Shown: piece by piece, positions 51,632-59,062 of the stretch
Layout: every line of letters begins with the position of its first letter
Position numbering within the stretch: the stretch's first letter is position 1
From: Pseudomonas viridiflava
GTDB taxonomy: Bacteria > Pseudomonadota > Gammaproteobacteria > Pseudomonadales > Pseudomonadaceae
Assembly (NCBI RefSeq): GCF_900582625.1
Contig: NZ_UTIQ01000327.1
Location: forward strand, 558,001-622,000
Reading direction: 5' to 3'
Length of the DNA stretch: 64,000 nt
Program-made: the position numbers and the translations under genes
Notes under the pieces: model-generated
Database searches by the model: none
Told to the model about the DNA's origin: nothing
The model's input: only the letters and a program-made list of their open reading frames with translations

Positions 51632-53065
51632 TTAGAGTCCGCAGCCGGGGTATTTTTTCCCGGCGGTGGCGTTCGGCAGGCCGAGGAAGTCGAGGACGTG
51701 CGGCGTCACGCCATCCACTTGCAACAGCGGGGTAGCGCTCAGGTCGCCAACGCAGTAGGCGGTTTTGCCGGGGTTCTGGTAGCTGTTGTTGAGGATCAGG
51801 ATGGTGCTGCGCTCGCCCGCGCTCTGGCCACCGTGACCGCTACCAGTGCCGCCATGATCGGAGGCAACCACAATCAGCCATTCTTCGTTGGCGTAGTTCG
51901 GACGCGCAGCAAGGGTGTCGAGCACTTGTTGAATTTGCGCATCTTCGCCACGGATTTTGCTCTGGTAGAACGCGTTCAACGGCTCGTAGCTGGCGGCGTG
52001 AATGTCGACGTTGTGCAGGTAGTAGAAAATCGCGGTCGGCGGGTTCGTCCAGCCGAGCCAGCCCTTCACGGTGTCGGTGGCCTGCTGGGAATGCTTCGCG
52101 CTGTTGGCGACCACAAAGTCAGCGCCTACGGGCTTCAAGTTATGGGTGATGTTGAACCAGTCGCCCACCACGCCAACGGTTGCGGTCGGATACTGCTGCT
52201 TCAGCAGGTCGAACACGTGCGGCTTGAGCATGGGCAGGTCGGTGGCGTTGCTGGTTACGCCATGGGCGCTGGCCCAGAACCCGGTGAAGGCGGTGGCCCA
52301 ACCAGGGCCGCTGAAGGTGTCTTGCACGCCGCCAGCCAATACGTTGCGGTGAAACGCGCCACCATCAGCCAACGCACTGAGGGCCGGCGTGGCCGCGCAG
52401 CCCGGGCAGAACAAGGCATCGCCACGCAGGCCATCCATGCCAATAAACAGCACGTGTTTGTTGCCGGGCACCGGGTTGGCAACGCCCTCGCCAGCTACCA
52501 GAAAATAGTGGTCGTACGGGTTGCCGGCGTAGTTGGTTTTCAGCCCGCCGACGTCGCTGGCGCGTTTGTCGCTGAGGTCGCAGGCGCTGGTGGTTTTGTT
52601 GAAGTCGAAGGATTTGCACCAACCGCTGCGGCTGGCATCGGTGCAGGCGCTTGCGCAGTCTTTCGGTGTGACGTTTTTCAGGTTCTCGACGTTGTAGCCG
52701 GAAATGGCTGCGTTGGTGACGCGCGAGAAATTTACCAGCGGGTCCGGCTTGAGCGAGTAATGGTCGTAGGGGTTGCCGCTGTAGTCGGTTTTCAGCCCGC
52801 CCACATCGCTGGCGCGTTTGTCGCTGAGGTCGCAGGCGCTGGTGGTTCGGTTGAAGTCGAACGACACGCACCAGCCGGCGCGATCCGTGCTCTGGCACGC
52901 ATCGGCGCATTGCTGCGGGGTGACGGCTGTGAGGTTCTCGCGGTTGTAGCCGGAAATGGCGGCGTTGGGTGTCAGGGTGAAATCAGCCAGCCCGCTGGCG
53001 TGGGCGACAGGCGCCAGCCAGGCGGCAACAAGCGTGAAGGTCAGGCGCAGGAAGACAGGTTTCAT
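51632..53065 (-). CDS. Secreted phosphodiesterase with two N-terminal PAN domains
   Basis: This 477-residue protein has a signal peptide (about 1-23), two PAN/Apple-like domains (26-104 and 109-188, each with paired Cys) and an alkaline-phosphatase-superfamily domain of the nucleotide pyrophosphatase/phosphodiesterase type (about 203-475). In the catalytic part I see LFIGMDGLRGDALF (metal Asp211), a DTFSGPGWATAFTGF nucleophile region, HNVDIHA, and VVASDHGGTGSGHGG with Asp-His and a following His as metal ligands. The two PAN units are almost identical (SACDLSDKRASDVGGLKT in both). The substrate is unknown; nucleotides or phosphodiesters are typical. Confidence 0.87.
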   Translation of the reverse strand: MKPVFLRLTFTLVAAWLAPVAHASGLADFTLTPNAAISGYNRENLTAVTPQQCADACQSTDRAGWCVSFDFNRTTSACDLSDKRASDVGGLKTDYSGNPYDHYSLKPDPLVNFSRVTNAAISGYNVENLKNVTPKDCASACTDASRSGWCKSFDFNKTTSACDLSDKRASDVGGLKTNYAGNPYDHYFLVAGEGVANPVPGNKHVLFIGMDGLRGDALFCPGCAATPALSALADGGAFHRNVLAGGVQDTFSGPGWATAFTGFWASAHGVTSNATDLPMLKPHVFDLLKQQYPTATVGVVGDWFNITHNLKPVGADFVVANSAKHSQQATDTVKGWLGWTNPPTAIFYYLHNVDIHAASYEPLNAFYQSKIRGEDAQIQQVLDTLAARPNYANEEWLIVVASDHGGTGSGHGGQSAGERSTILILNNSYQNPGKTAYCVGDLSATPLLQVDGVTPHVLDFLGLPNATAGKKYPGCGL

Positions 53066-53183
53066 GGCGGTTCCGTGGCGATGAAGGGAGCTCGCACGGT
53101 AGAAAAGCCAGATGACCGGGACGCTATCAAATCCATACGTAAATTGGCGGTTAAGTATTGAGCCGAGCTATGCCAACCGTGCT

Positions 53184-53261
53184 GTAGGAGCCACCTTGGT
53201 GGCGAACCCTGGAAACGCCGATACCGAAGTTTTCAGGGTTCGCCACCAAGGTGGCTCCTAC
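53184..53261. repeat. REP doublet (REPIN), variant arm
   Basis: Two inverted 23-base arms (53184-53206 and 53239-53261) match perfectly, but the central hairpin is GCCACC-TT-GGTGGC instead of GCCAGC-TT-GCTGGC. Both sides of the hairpin changed together, preserving pairing. The spacer resembles those at 6808 and 28925. It lies downstream of the chemoreceptor gene. Confidence 0.9.
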
Positions 53262-53274
53262 GAAAAAGCGCGCG

Positions 53275-54909
53275 CTAAACGCGGAAGCTGCCCACCAGTT
53301 TCGCCAACCCCGAAGACAACTCCGACAGCCGCTGACTCGCCTCGGTGCTTCGCTCCGAGGTGCTCGCCGCTTCGTTGGACAGTTCGCGAATGTCGCTGAT
53401 GTTGCGGGCGATTTCTTCGGTGACGCTGCTCTGCTCTTCGCAAGCGGTGGCGATTTGCGCGGCCATGTCATTGATGCGCCCAACCGAGTCGCTGGATTCG
53501 GACAAAATCTGATCGACACCCGCCGCGCGGTCGACGCTGTCGCGCGCTTTGATGCTGCCCGAGTCCATCGCCTTCACGGCGTTCTGCACGCCCACCTGCA
53601 AGCGTTCGATCATGTTCTGAATGTCTTTGGTCGAGTCTTGCGTGCGGGCAGCCAGGGCGCGTACTTCATCGGCGACCACGGCAAAACCTCGCCCCTGCTC
53701 CCCTGCCCGCGCGGCTTCGATAGCAGCGTTCAGCGCGAGCAAGTTGGTCTGTTCGGCGATGCCTTTGATCACCGCCAGCACCGCGCCGATGTTGGCGGTT
53801 TCCTGTTCAAGGGTCTGGATGGTGCCGGAAGCGCTTTCTACCTCCTGGGCCAGCTGGCGCATGGCGCTAATGGTCGCGCCGACCACCTGAGCGCCTTCGC
53901 GCGATTGCACTTCGGCAGTACGCGCGGCGTCGGCGGCATTCTGGGCGTTGCGCGCCACTTCGTTGACCGCCGCACTCATTTCGGTGGCGGCCGTGCTGAC
54001 CTGGTCGACGGCGGCGTGCTCGCTGCTGATCAAGCGGTCGTTGGCGGCGGCCATGCCGGCCAGGTTTTGCGCGGAGGCAGCCACTTCGCCGGTGACGCGG
54101 CCAACCTCTTTGATCAGCGGCTGTAGCTTGTCGAGGAAGCGGTTGAACGCCGCGCTTAGCTGGCCTAGCTCGTCACGGGACAACACGTCCAGGCGCACGC
54201 GCAAATCGCCGTCGCCATCGGCGATCTGTTCGATGCGGTGCAGCAGGTTTTCCAACGGACGAGTCACCAGAATCGGGAAGCCCACCACCAGAATCAGGCA
54301 CACCAGCAGGCCGAACGCGACGATGCCGCCTTGCTGCCAACTGAGCTCTTTACCTTGGGTGATGGCGGCGGTGCCTTCAGCATTGGCGGCGGCATCTTCC
54401 AGCTCGCCGAGCTTGTCGATGGCGTCACGCATGGCTTCGAACTGGGTTTCACTGGTGCCGAAACTCAGCGCGCTGGCGGCGTCGGGGTCGCTGCCCGCCA
54501 ACTGCACGACATTGAGCGAGGTGGCCTTCCAGGTCGCATAACCCTGGTCAAACTGGGCGACTAAGGCTTTGGCCTCGGGGCTGGGGTCCATGGCGGCGTA
54601 TTTATGCACGCGGTCGTAAGCCTGCTGCATGTTCTCGCCATGGGAGGTTTTCAGCCCGGCGATGTGCTCGCCGGCGGCTTCATCAAGCAAGCTGCGTTCG
54701 GCCACGAACGCTTGATACAGATCGCGGTCAGCATTGAGCAACAGACTGATGGCGGGCAGATAACGGTTGGTCAGCTTGCCGCTGGAATCGGCGACCTGAG
54801 TAATGCCTCGCACCCCCAGCACGCCCATCAGTACCAGCAGCACCGCCAGCACCAGAATGGGCAGGGCAATTTTCCAGCGGAAACCCAAGTCGGCAAACAC
54901 GCGCAGCAT
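53275..54909 (-). CDS. Methyl-accepting chemotaxis protein
   Basis: From the ATG at 54909 it is 544 residues. It has a short cytoplasmic N terminus, TM1 (about 14-34), a helical periplasmic ligand domain (about 35-192, four-helix-bundle type), TM2 (about 193-215), a HAMP domain (about 217-270) and a cytoplasmic signalling domain. The hairpin tip IKGIAEQTNLLALNAAIEAARAGEQGRGFAVV is exact (quoted by its core EQTNLLALNAAIEAARAGEQ). There is no C-terminal CheR-binding pentapeptide. A FliA-type -10 lies 57 bases upstream. Ligand unknown. Confidence 0.95.
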   Translation of the reverse strand: MLRVFADLGFRWKIALPILVLAVLLVLMGVLGVRGITQVADSSGKLTNRYLPAISLLLNADRDLYQAFVAERSLLDEAAGEHIAGLKTSHGENMQQAYDRVHKYAAMDPSPEAKALVAQFDQGYATWKATSLNVVQLAGSDPDAASALSFGTSETQFEAMRDAIDKLGELEDAAANAEGTAAITQGKELSWQQGGIVAFGLLVCLILVVGFPILVTRPLENLLHRIEQIADGDGDLRVRLDVLSRDELGQLSAAFNRFLDKLQPLIKEVGRVTGEVAASAQNLAGMAAANDRLISSEHAAVDQVSTAATEMSAAVNEVARNAQNAADAARTAEVQSREGAQVVGATISAMRQLAQEVESASGTIQTLEQETANIGAVLAVIKGIAEQTNLLALNAAIEAARAGEQGRGFAVVADEVRALAARTQDSTKDIQNMIERLQVGVQNAVKAMDSGSIKARDSVDRAAGVDQILSESSDSVGRINDMAAQIATACEEQSSVTEEIARNISDIRELSNEAASTSERSTEASQRLSELSSGLAKLVGSFRV

Positions 54910-54965
54910 GATGATTCTCCAAGCGACAGAACAACTCTTTGCAAGCGTAGACGCTCGCCGCGTTT

Positions 54966-54992
54966 TTATCGGGCGCGTTGGAGGCATTCTGA
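54966..54992 (-). promoter_or_regulatory. Candidate FliA promoter for the chemoreceptor gene
   Basis: The minus strand has a -10 CCCGATAA (7 of 8 with GCCGATAA), 57 bases before the ATG. The -35 (TCAGAATG, 11 bases upstream) is weak. The function of the gene makes FliA control plausible. Confidence 0.35.
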
Positions 54993-55156
54993 GATCACCG
55001 CCGCACACCACGCTTGTGAGGCTATCGGCCAGCCGTGGCGGCGCCTGAAGGTCGCAGGGAAAAATGCCCGAGGTGCCTGATCGGCCAAGGCTTTTGTGCT
55101 AGCGTGCCGGCTTTCGCGCAGCACCCTTTCCGTAATCGTTTAAAGGAACAGCCAGC

Positions 55157-55435
55157 ATGGCCATGAGCAAAGACCAGTTGATCACCGATATCGCCGAAGC
55201 CACCGACGCCTCCAAGGCGACCGTGCGCGCCGTGTTGGAGCAACTGAGCGAGATCGTCAGCGACGCGCTAGAGAACTACGACGAAATCACCCTGCCGGGC
55301 ATTGGCAAACTGAAAGTCGCCGACCGCCCTGCCCGCACCGGCCGCAACCCGCAGACCGGCAAGGCGATCGAAATTGCCGCGAAGAAAGTGATCAAGTACG
55401 TGCCGGCCAAGGCATTGAATGACGCGATTAATTGA
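55157..55435 (+). CDS. HU-family DNA-binding protein
   Basis: This 92-residue histone-like protein starts MAMSKDQLITDIAEATDASKATV and has the HU/IHF arm region LPGIGKLKVADRPARTGRNPQTGKAIEI with conserved Pro. A good ribosome site (AAAGGAACAG) lies upstream. It is monocistronic, divergent from the chemoreceptor gene and convergent with ligA. It is distinct from typical HupB by a more acidic N-terminal part; I do not assign hupA or hupB. Confidence 0.93.
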   Translation: MAMSKDQLITDIAEATDASKATVRAVLEQLSEIVSDALENYDEITLPGIGKLKVADRPARTGRNPQTGKAIEIAAKKVIKYVPAKALNDAIN

Positions 55436-55448
55436 GGATCGGCTGAAC

Positions 55449-55513
55449 AGCATCGCGGCTAAAGCCGCTCCTACATGGCACCATCTGTAGGAGCGGCTTC
55501 AGCCGCGATTGCT
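55449..55513. repeat. REP-like inverted pair between the HU gene and ligA
   Basis: Two REP-like units in inverted orientation, at 55449-55475 and 55486-55513 (core GCGGCT-TT-AGCCGC, outer TGTAGGAG), face each other with a 10-base spacer. They fill the space between two convergent genes and can form a long hairpin, possibly ending both transcripts. Confidence 0.8.
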
Positions 55514-55521
55514 TAGCAGGG

Positions 55522-57894
55522 TCAAGCCTCGATGCCATACCCCGCCAACGCCTGCAAAAACTCGGCTTCGTCGAGCACCTTCACACCCAGCTCATTGGCT
55601 TTAGCCAACTTCGAACCCGCTCCCGGCCCGGCCACTACGCAGGTGGTTTTCGCCGACACCGAACCCGCCACCTTGGCGCCCAGGCTTTCCAGTTTTTCCT
55701 TGGCAATGTCGCGGCTCATGATTTCCAGGCTGCCAGTCAGCACCCAGGTTTGCCCAGCCAGCGGCAGCCCTTCGACGACGCGCTTTTCACTGTCCCAGTG
55801 CATGCCAAAGTCGCGTAGCTGCGCTTCGATTTTCAGCGCGCGTTCGCGGTTCTCGGCGACGGCGAAAAACTCGCGCACGGCATTGGCCGGTTTTTCGCTT
55901 AGGGCTTGGCGCAGGTCCAGCCAGTCGGCCTCGAGCACTTTTTGCAGCGACTCGCCAAACTTGGCCGCCAGTGTCTTAGCGCCGGTGGGGCCAACAGAAG
56001 CAATGTGCAATTTGTCGAGCAACCCGGCCAGTGTGGTGCTGGCGGCATACTCGGCGCCCAGTTCGCCCTGGCCCTGAATATCGAGCACCTGTTCAAGCTG
56101 CTCGATCACGCTCTGGTTGTGGCTGTCGCTGAAGAATTCATGAATCTCATAAGCCACTTCAAGGCCCACGTCTGGCAGGTAGGTGAGCACTTCGGGTAAC
56201 GCCTGTTTTATGCGCGCCACCGAGGCCAGCGACCGGGCGAGCACCTTGGCGGTTTCTTCGCCGACGTCGGGAATCCCGAGGGAAAAGATGAAGCGCGCCA
56301 GGTCCGGCTTGCGGCTGTTTTCGATGGCGGCCAGCAGGTTTTTGCTCGACAGCTCGGCGAAGCCTTCGAGTTCGACAATCTGTTCGAAGGTCAGTTTGTA
56401 CAGATCAGCCGGCGAGTGGATCAGGCCTTCGTCCACCAGTTGTTCAATGGTTCTGTCGCCCAGCCCGTCGATGTCCATGGCACGGCGCGAGACAAAGTGG
56501 ATGATCGCCTGCTTGAGCTGGGCGCCGCACGCCAGGCGGCCGACGCAGCGGTACACGGCCCCTTCGCTGATGGTTTCGCGGCCTTTGCTGCGTTTGATCA
56601 GTTGCGTGCGCTCAACGTGCGAGCCGCACACCGGGCACTGCTCCGGCACGTGCACGGGCTTGGCATCGGCAGGGCGGCGGTCGAGCACCACTTGCACCAC
56701 CTGCGGAATCACATCGCCGGCACGGCGGATGATCACGGTGTCGCCGACCATCACGCCCAGGCGCGCCACTTCGTCCATGTTGTGCAAGGTGGCGTTGGCA
56801 ACCATCACGCCCGCCACTTTTACCGGGCGCAAGCGCGCAACCGGTGTCACCGCGCCGGTGCGGCCGACCTGGAATTCCACGGCGAGCAGTTCGGTGAGTT
56901 CTTCGCTGGCGGGGAATTTATGGGCGATGGCCCAACGCGGTTCGCGGGCGCGAAAGCCCAGCTCGCGCTGCCAGGCCAGGTTGTTGACCTTGAACACCAC
57001 GCCGTCGATCTCATACGCCAGCGCGTCGCGTTTTTCGCCGATGGCGCGGTAGTAGTCCAAACATTCCTGCGCGCCCTTGGCCAGTTTCAGCTCGCGGCTG
57101 ATGGGCATGCCCCAGTCTTTGAGTGCGTTGAGAATGCCGATGTGCGTGTCGGGCAATTCGCCTTGCACCTGGCCGATGCCGTAGCAGCAGAATTCCAGCG
57201 GGCGCTTGGCGGTGATGCTGGAGTCTAGCTGACGCAGGCTGCCGGCGGCGGCGTTGCGCGGGTTGGCGAAGGTCTTACCGCCCTGCTCCAACTGACTGGC
57301 GTTCAGGCGTTCGAAACCGGCGCGGGACATAAACACTTCGCCGCGCACTTCCAGCACGCTGGGCCAGCCGCTGCCGTGCAGTTTGAGCGGGATGTTGCGC
57401 ACCGTGCGCACGTTGGCGCTGATGTCTTCGCCGGTGCTGCCGTCGCCGCGCGTGGCGCCGCGTACCAGTTTGCCGTCGCGGTACAGCAGGCTTACGGCCA
57501 GGCCATCGAGTTTGGGTTCGCAGCTGTACTCCACCGTGGCACCGGCACCGAACAGGTCGCCGGCCGGAAGTTCGTCGGCCAAGCCTTCGCGCACGCGGCG
57601 GTCGAAATCCAGCAGGTCTTCTTCGGCGAAGGCGTTGCCGAGGCTGAGCATCGGCACCTCGTGCTTCACTTCGCCAAAGGCCGATTGCGCCAGGCTGCCG
57701 ACGCGTTGCGTGGGCGAGTCGGGGCTGACCAGTTCCGGATGTTCGGCTTCCAGCGCCTTCAGTTCGTGGAACAGGCGGTCGTACTCGGCGTCCGGAATGC
57801 TTGGCTCGTCCAGCACGTGGTAGCGGTAGTTGTGCATGTCCAACTCGCTACGCAGTTGGGCGATACGGGTGGCGGCGGTTTGGGCGTCGGTCAT
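55522..57894 (-). CDS. ligA: NAD-dependent DNA ligase LigA
   Basis: LigA seals nicks in replication and repair. It is 790 residues, longer than the E. coli enzyme but usual for Pseudomonas. Domains: adenylation with the AMP-accepting Lys128 in CEPKLDGLAVSL, OB fold, a four-Cys zinc finger (CPVCGSHVERTQLIK... to VGRLACGAQ), helix-hairpin-helix repeats (about 520-680) and a C-terminal BRCT domain (about 705-788). A terminator-like hairpin lies 20-40 bases before the start codon. Confidence 0.97.
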   Translation of the reverse strand: MTDAQTAATRIAQLRSELDMHNYRYHVLDEPSIPDAEYDRLFHELKALEAEHPELVSPDSPTQRVGSLAQSAFGEVKHEVPMLSLGNAFAEEDLLDFDRRVREGLADELPAGDLFGAGATVEYSCEPKLDGLAVSLLYRDGKLVRGATRGDGSTGEDISANVRTVRNIPLKLHGSGWPSVLEVRGEVFMSRAGFERLNASQLEQGGKTFANPRNAAAGSLRQLDSSITAKRPLEFCCYGIGQVQGELPDTHIGILNALKDWGMPISRELKLAKGAQECLDYYRAIGEKRDALAYEIDGVVFKVNNLAWQRELGFRAREPRWAIAHKFPASEELTELLAVEFQVGRTGAVTPVARLRPVKVAGVMVANATLHNMDEVARLGVMVGDTVIIRRAGDVIPQVVQVVLDRRPADAKPVHVPEQCPVCGSHVERTQLIKRSKGRETISEGAVYRCVGRLACGAQLKQAIIHFVSRRAMDIDGLGDRTIEQLVDEGLIHSPADLYKLTFEQIVELEGFAELSSKNLLAAIENSRKPDLARFIFSLGIPDVGEETAKVLARSLASVARIKQALPEVLTYLPDVGLEVAYEIHEFFSDSHNQSVIEQLEQVLDIQGQGELGAEYAASTTLAGLLDKLHIASVGPTGAKTLAAKFGESLQKVLEADWLDLRQALSEKPANAVREFFAVAENRERALKIEAQLRDFGMHWDSEKRVVEGLPLAGQTWVLTGSLEIMSRDIAKEKLESLGAKVAGSVSAKTTCVVAGPGAGSKLAKANELGVKVLDEAEFLQALAGYGIEA

Positions 57895-57912
57895 AACGGA
57901 AGTCTCGAAACG

Positions 57913-57935
57913 AAAAAGAGCAGCCGAAGCTGCTC
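57913..57935 (-). terminator. Intrinsic terminator with UUCG loop in the ligA leader
   Basis: The minus strand reads GAGCAGC-TTCG-GCTGCTC followed by TTTTTCG, a textbook stem with a stable UUCG tetraloop and T-run. It sits about 95 bases after the zipA stop and only 19 bases before the ligA ATG. Confidence 0.85.
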
Positions 57936-57952
57936 AGTCATTCTAGATCTGC

Positions 57953-58010
57953 GTAGGCGGTAGCTTGCTGGCGATTGCTCTAACAGCTTCGCGAGCAAGC
58001 TCGCTCCTAC
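57953..58010. repeat. Diverged REP doublet between zipA and ligA
   Basis: An arm starting GTAGGCGGTAGCTTGCTGGCG at 57953 (given as core AGCTTGCTGG) and an inverted arm AGCTTCGCGAGCAAGCTCGC plus TCCTAC ending at 58010. The two arms no longer match well, which suggests an old insertion. Confidence 0.6.
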
Positions 58011-58029
58011 AAAAAACAGCGGCTGGCTA

Positions 58030-58863
58030 TCAGCGCTTATTGGTCAGCGCTTTGCGCTCGAATTCAACGATGCGCTGGCGGTAGTGCTCGATGGTTTGCG
58101 CGGTCATCACACTGCGTTGGTCATCTTTCAATTCGCCGCTCAATTCATGGGCCAACTTACGGGCCGCAGCAACCATCACATCAAATGCCTGTTTCGGATG
58201 ACGCGGACCCGGCAAGCCAAGGAAGAAACTCACGGCGCGGGTGCTGAAGTGGTCGATATCGTCCAAATCAAATGTGCCGGGTTTAACCCCGTTGGCCATG
58301 GAGAACAACACTTCGCCATTGCCGGCCATGCTTTCGTGACGGTGGAAAATATCCATCTCGCCGAAACGCAGGCCACTTTCCAAAATGTTCTGCAACAGTG
58401 CAGGGCCATTAAAGCCCTCGCCTTCGCGGGCAACTACGTTGATGACCAACACTTCTTCAACGGGCGGAAGATCTTTGCTTTCTTGCGGCACGCTGGGATT
58501 ACGTTTTTTCGGTTCAACGTCATCAACCGGATTCAGCAGAGTTGGCACCGGCTCTTCGATGCCCAGGTTCAAATCGCCCTGGCTTGGCTCAACCACTTTG
58601 CCGCGACGACGATTCAATTCGCGCGGGCTCATGGCCGGCAAATCTTCTTCTTCGACTTTGGGTTCAGTGTGGCGGTCGAGAACACGCGGCGGGCCCAGCA
58701 ATTCAGGCGCGCCGTCATCGTCCGGAAGGTTGGAGAAACTGCGGTCCAACTTGAATTTCAACTTGCCTTTACCACCGCGCATGCGCCGCCAGCCATCAAA
58801 CAGAATGCCAGCGATAACAATGATGCCGATGACGATCAGCCACTCCCGCAGACCGATTTCCAT
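58030..58863 (-). CDS. zipA: Cell division protein ZipA
   Basis: ZipA tethers FtsZ to the inner membrane. It is 277 residues: an N-terminal membrane helix (about 7-25, LIVIGIIVIAGILFDGW), a charged and Pro-containing linker (30-135) and the C-terminal FtsZ-binding domain (about 140-265: VLVINVVAREGEGFNGPALLQ ... GLRFGEMDIFHRH). It lies between smc and ligA as in other pseudomonads. A hairpin followed by a long T-rich run lies 16-50 bases before its start. Confidence 0.96.
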   Translation of the reverse strand: MEIGLREWLIVIGIIVIAGILFDGWRRMRGGKGKLKFKLDRSFSNLPDDDGAPELLGPPRVLDRHTEPKVEEEDLPAMSPRELNRRRGKVVEPSQGDLNLGIEEPVPTLLNPVDDVEPKKRNPSVPQESKDLPPVEEVLVINVVAREGEGFNGPALLQNILESGLRFGEMDIFHRHESMAGNGEVLFSMANGVKPGTFDLDDIDHFSTRAVSFFLGLPGPRHPKQAFDVMVAAARKLAHELSGELKDDQRSVMTAQTIEHYRQRIVEFERKALTNKR

Positions 58864-58878
58864 GTAATTCTGTAGCCC

Positions 58879-58913
58879 CTGAAAAAATAATAATAAAGAA
58901 GGGCATCCGCCCT
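58879..58913 (-). terminator. Terminator-like hairpin in the zipA leader
   Basis: The minus strand reads AGGGC-GGAT-GCCCT followed directly by a long T-rich tract (TTCTTTATTATTATTTTTTC, 58880-58899). It lies 150 bases after the smc stop and within 50 bases of the zipA ATG. The stem is short (5 bp) but the T-tract is strong. TATTAT within the tract could also act as a -10 box. Confidence 0.6.
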
Positions 58914-59062
58914 GTGACTCAACCCGATGATCCGATAAAAACTGCCGTCAGAACTTCAGCCTGCGTGTATCAACTCCATGTTCTGACAGACATTTCCTGC
59001 ATATAAAAAATAGTGGGCAATAAGCTAGCACGACGAAAGGCAACTTTACACCGCTGTACGCG

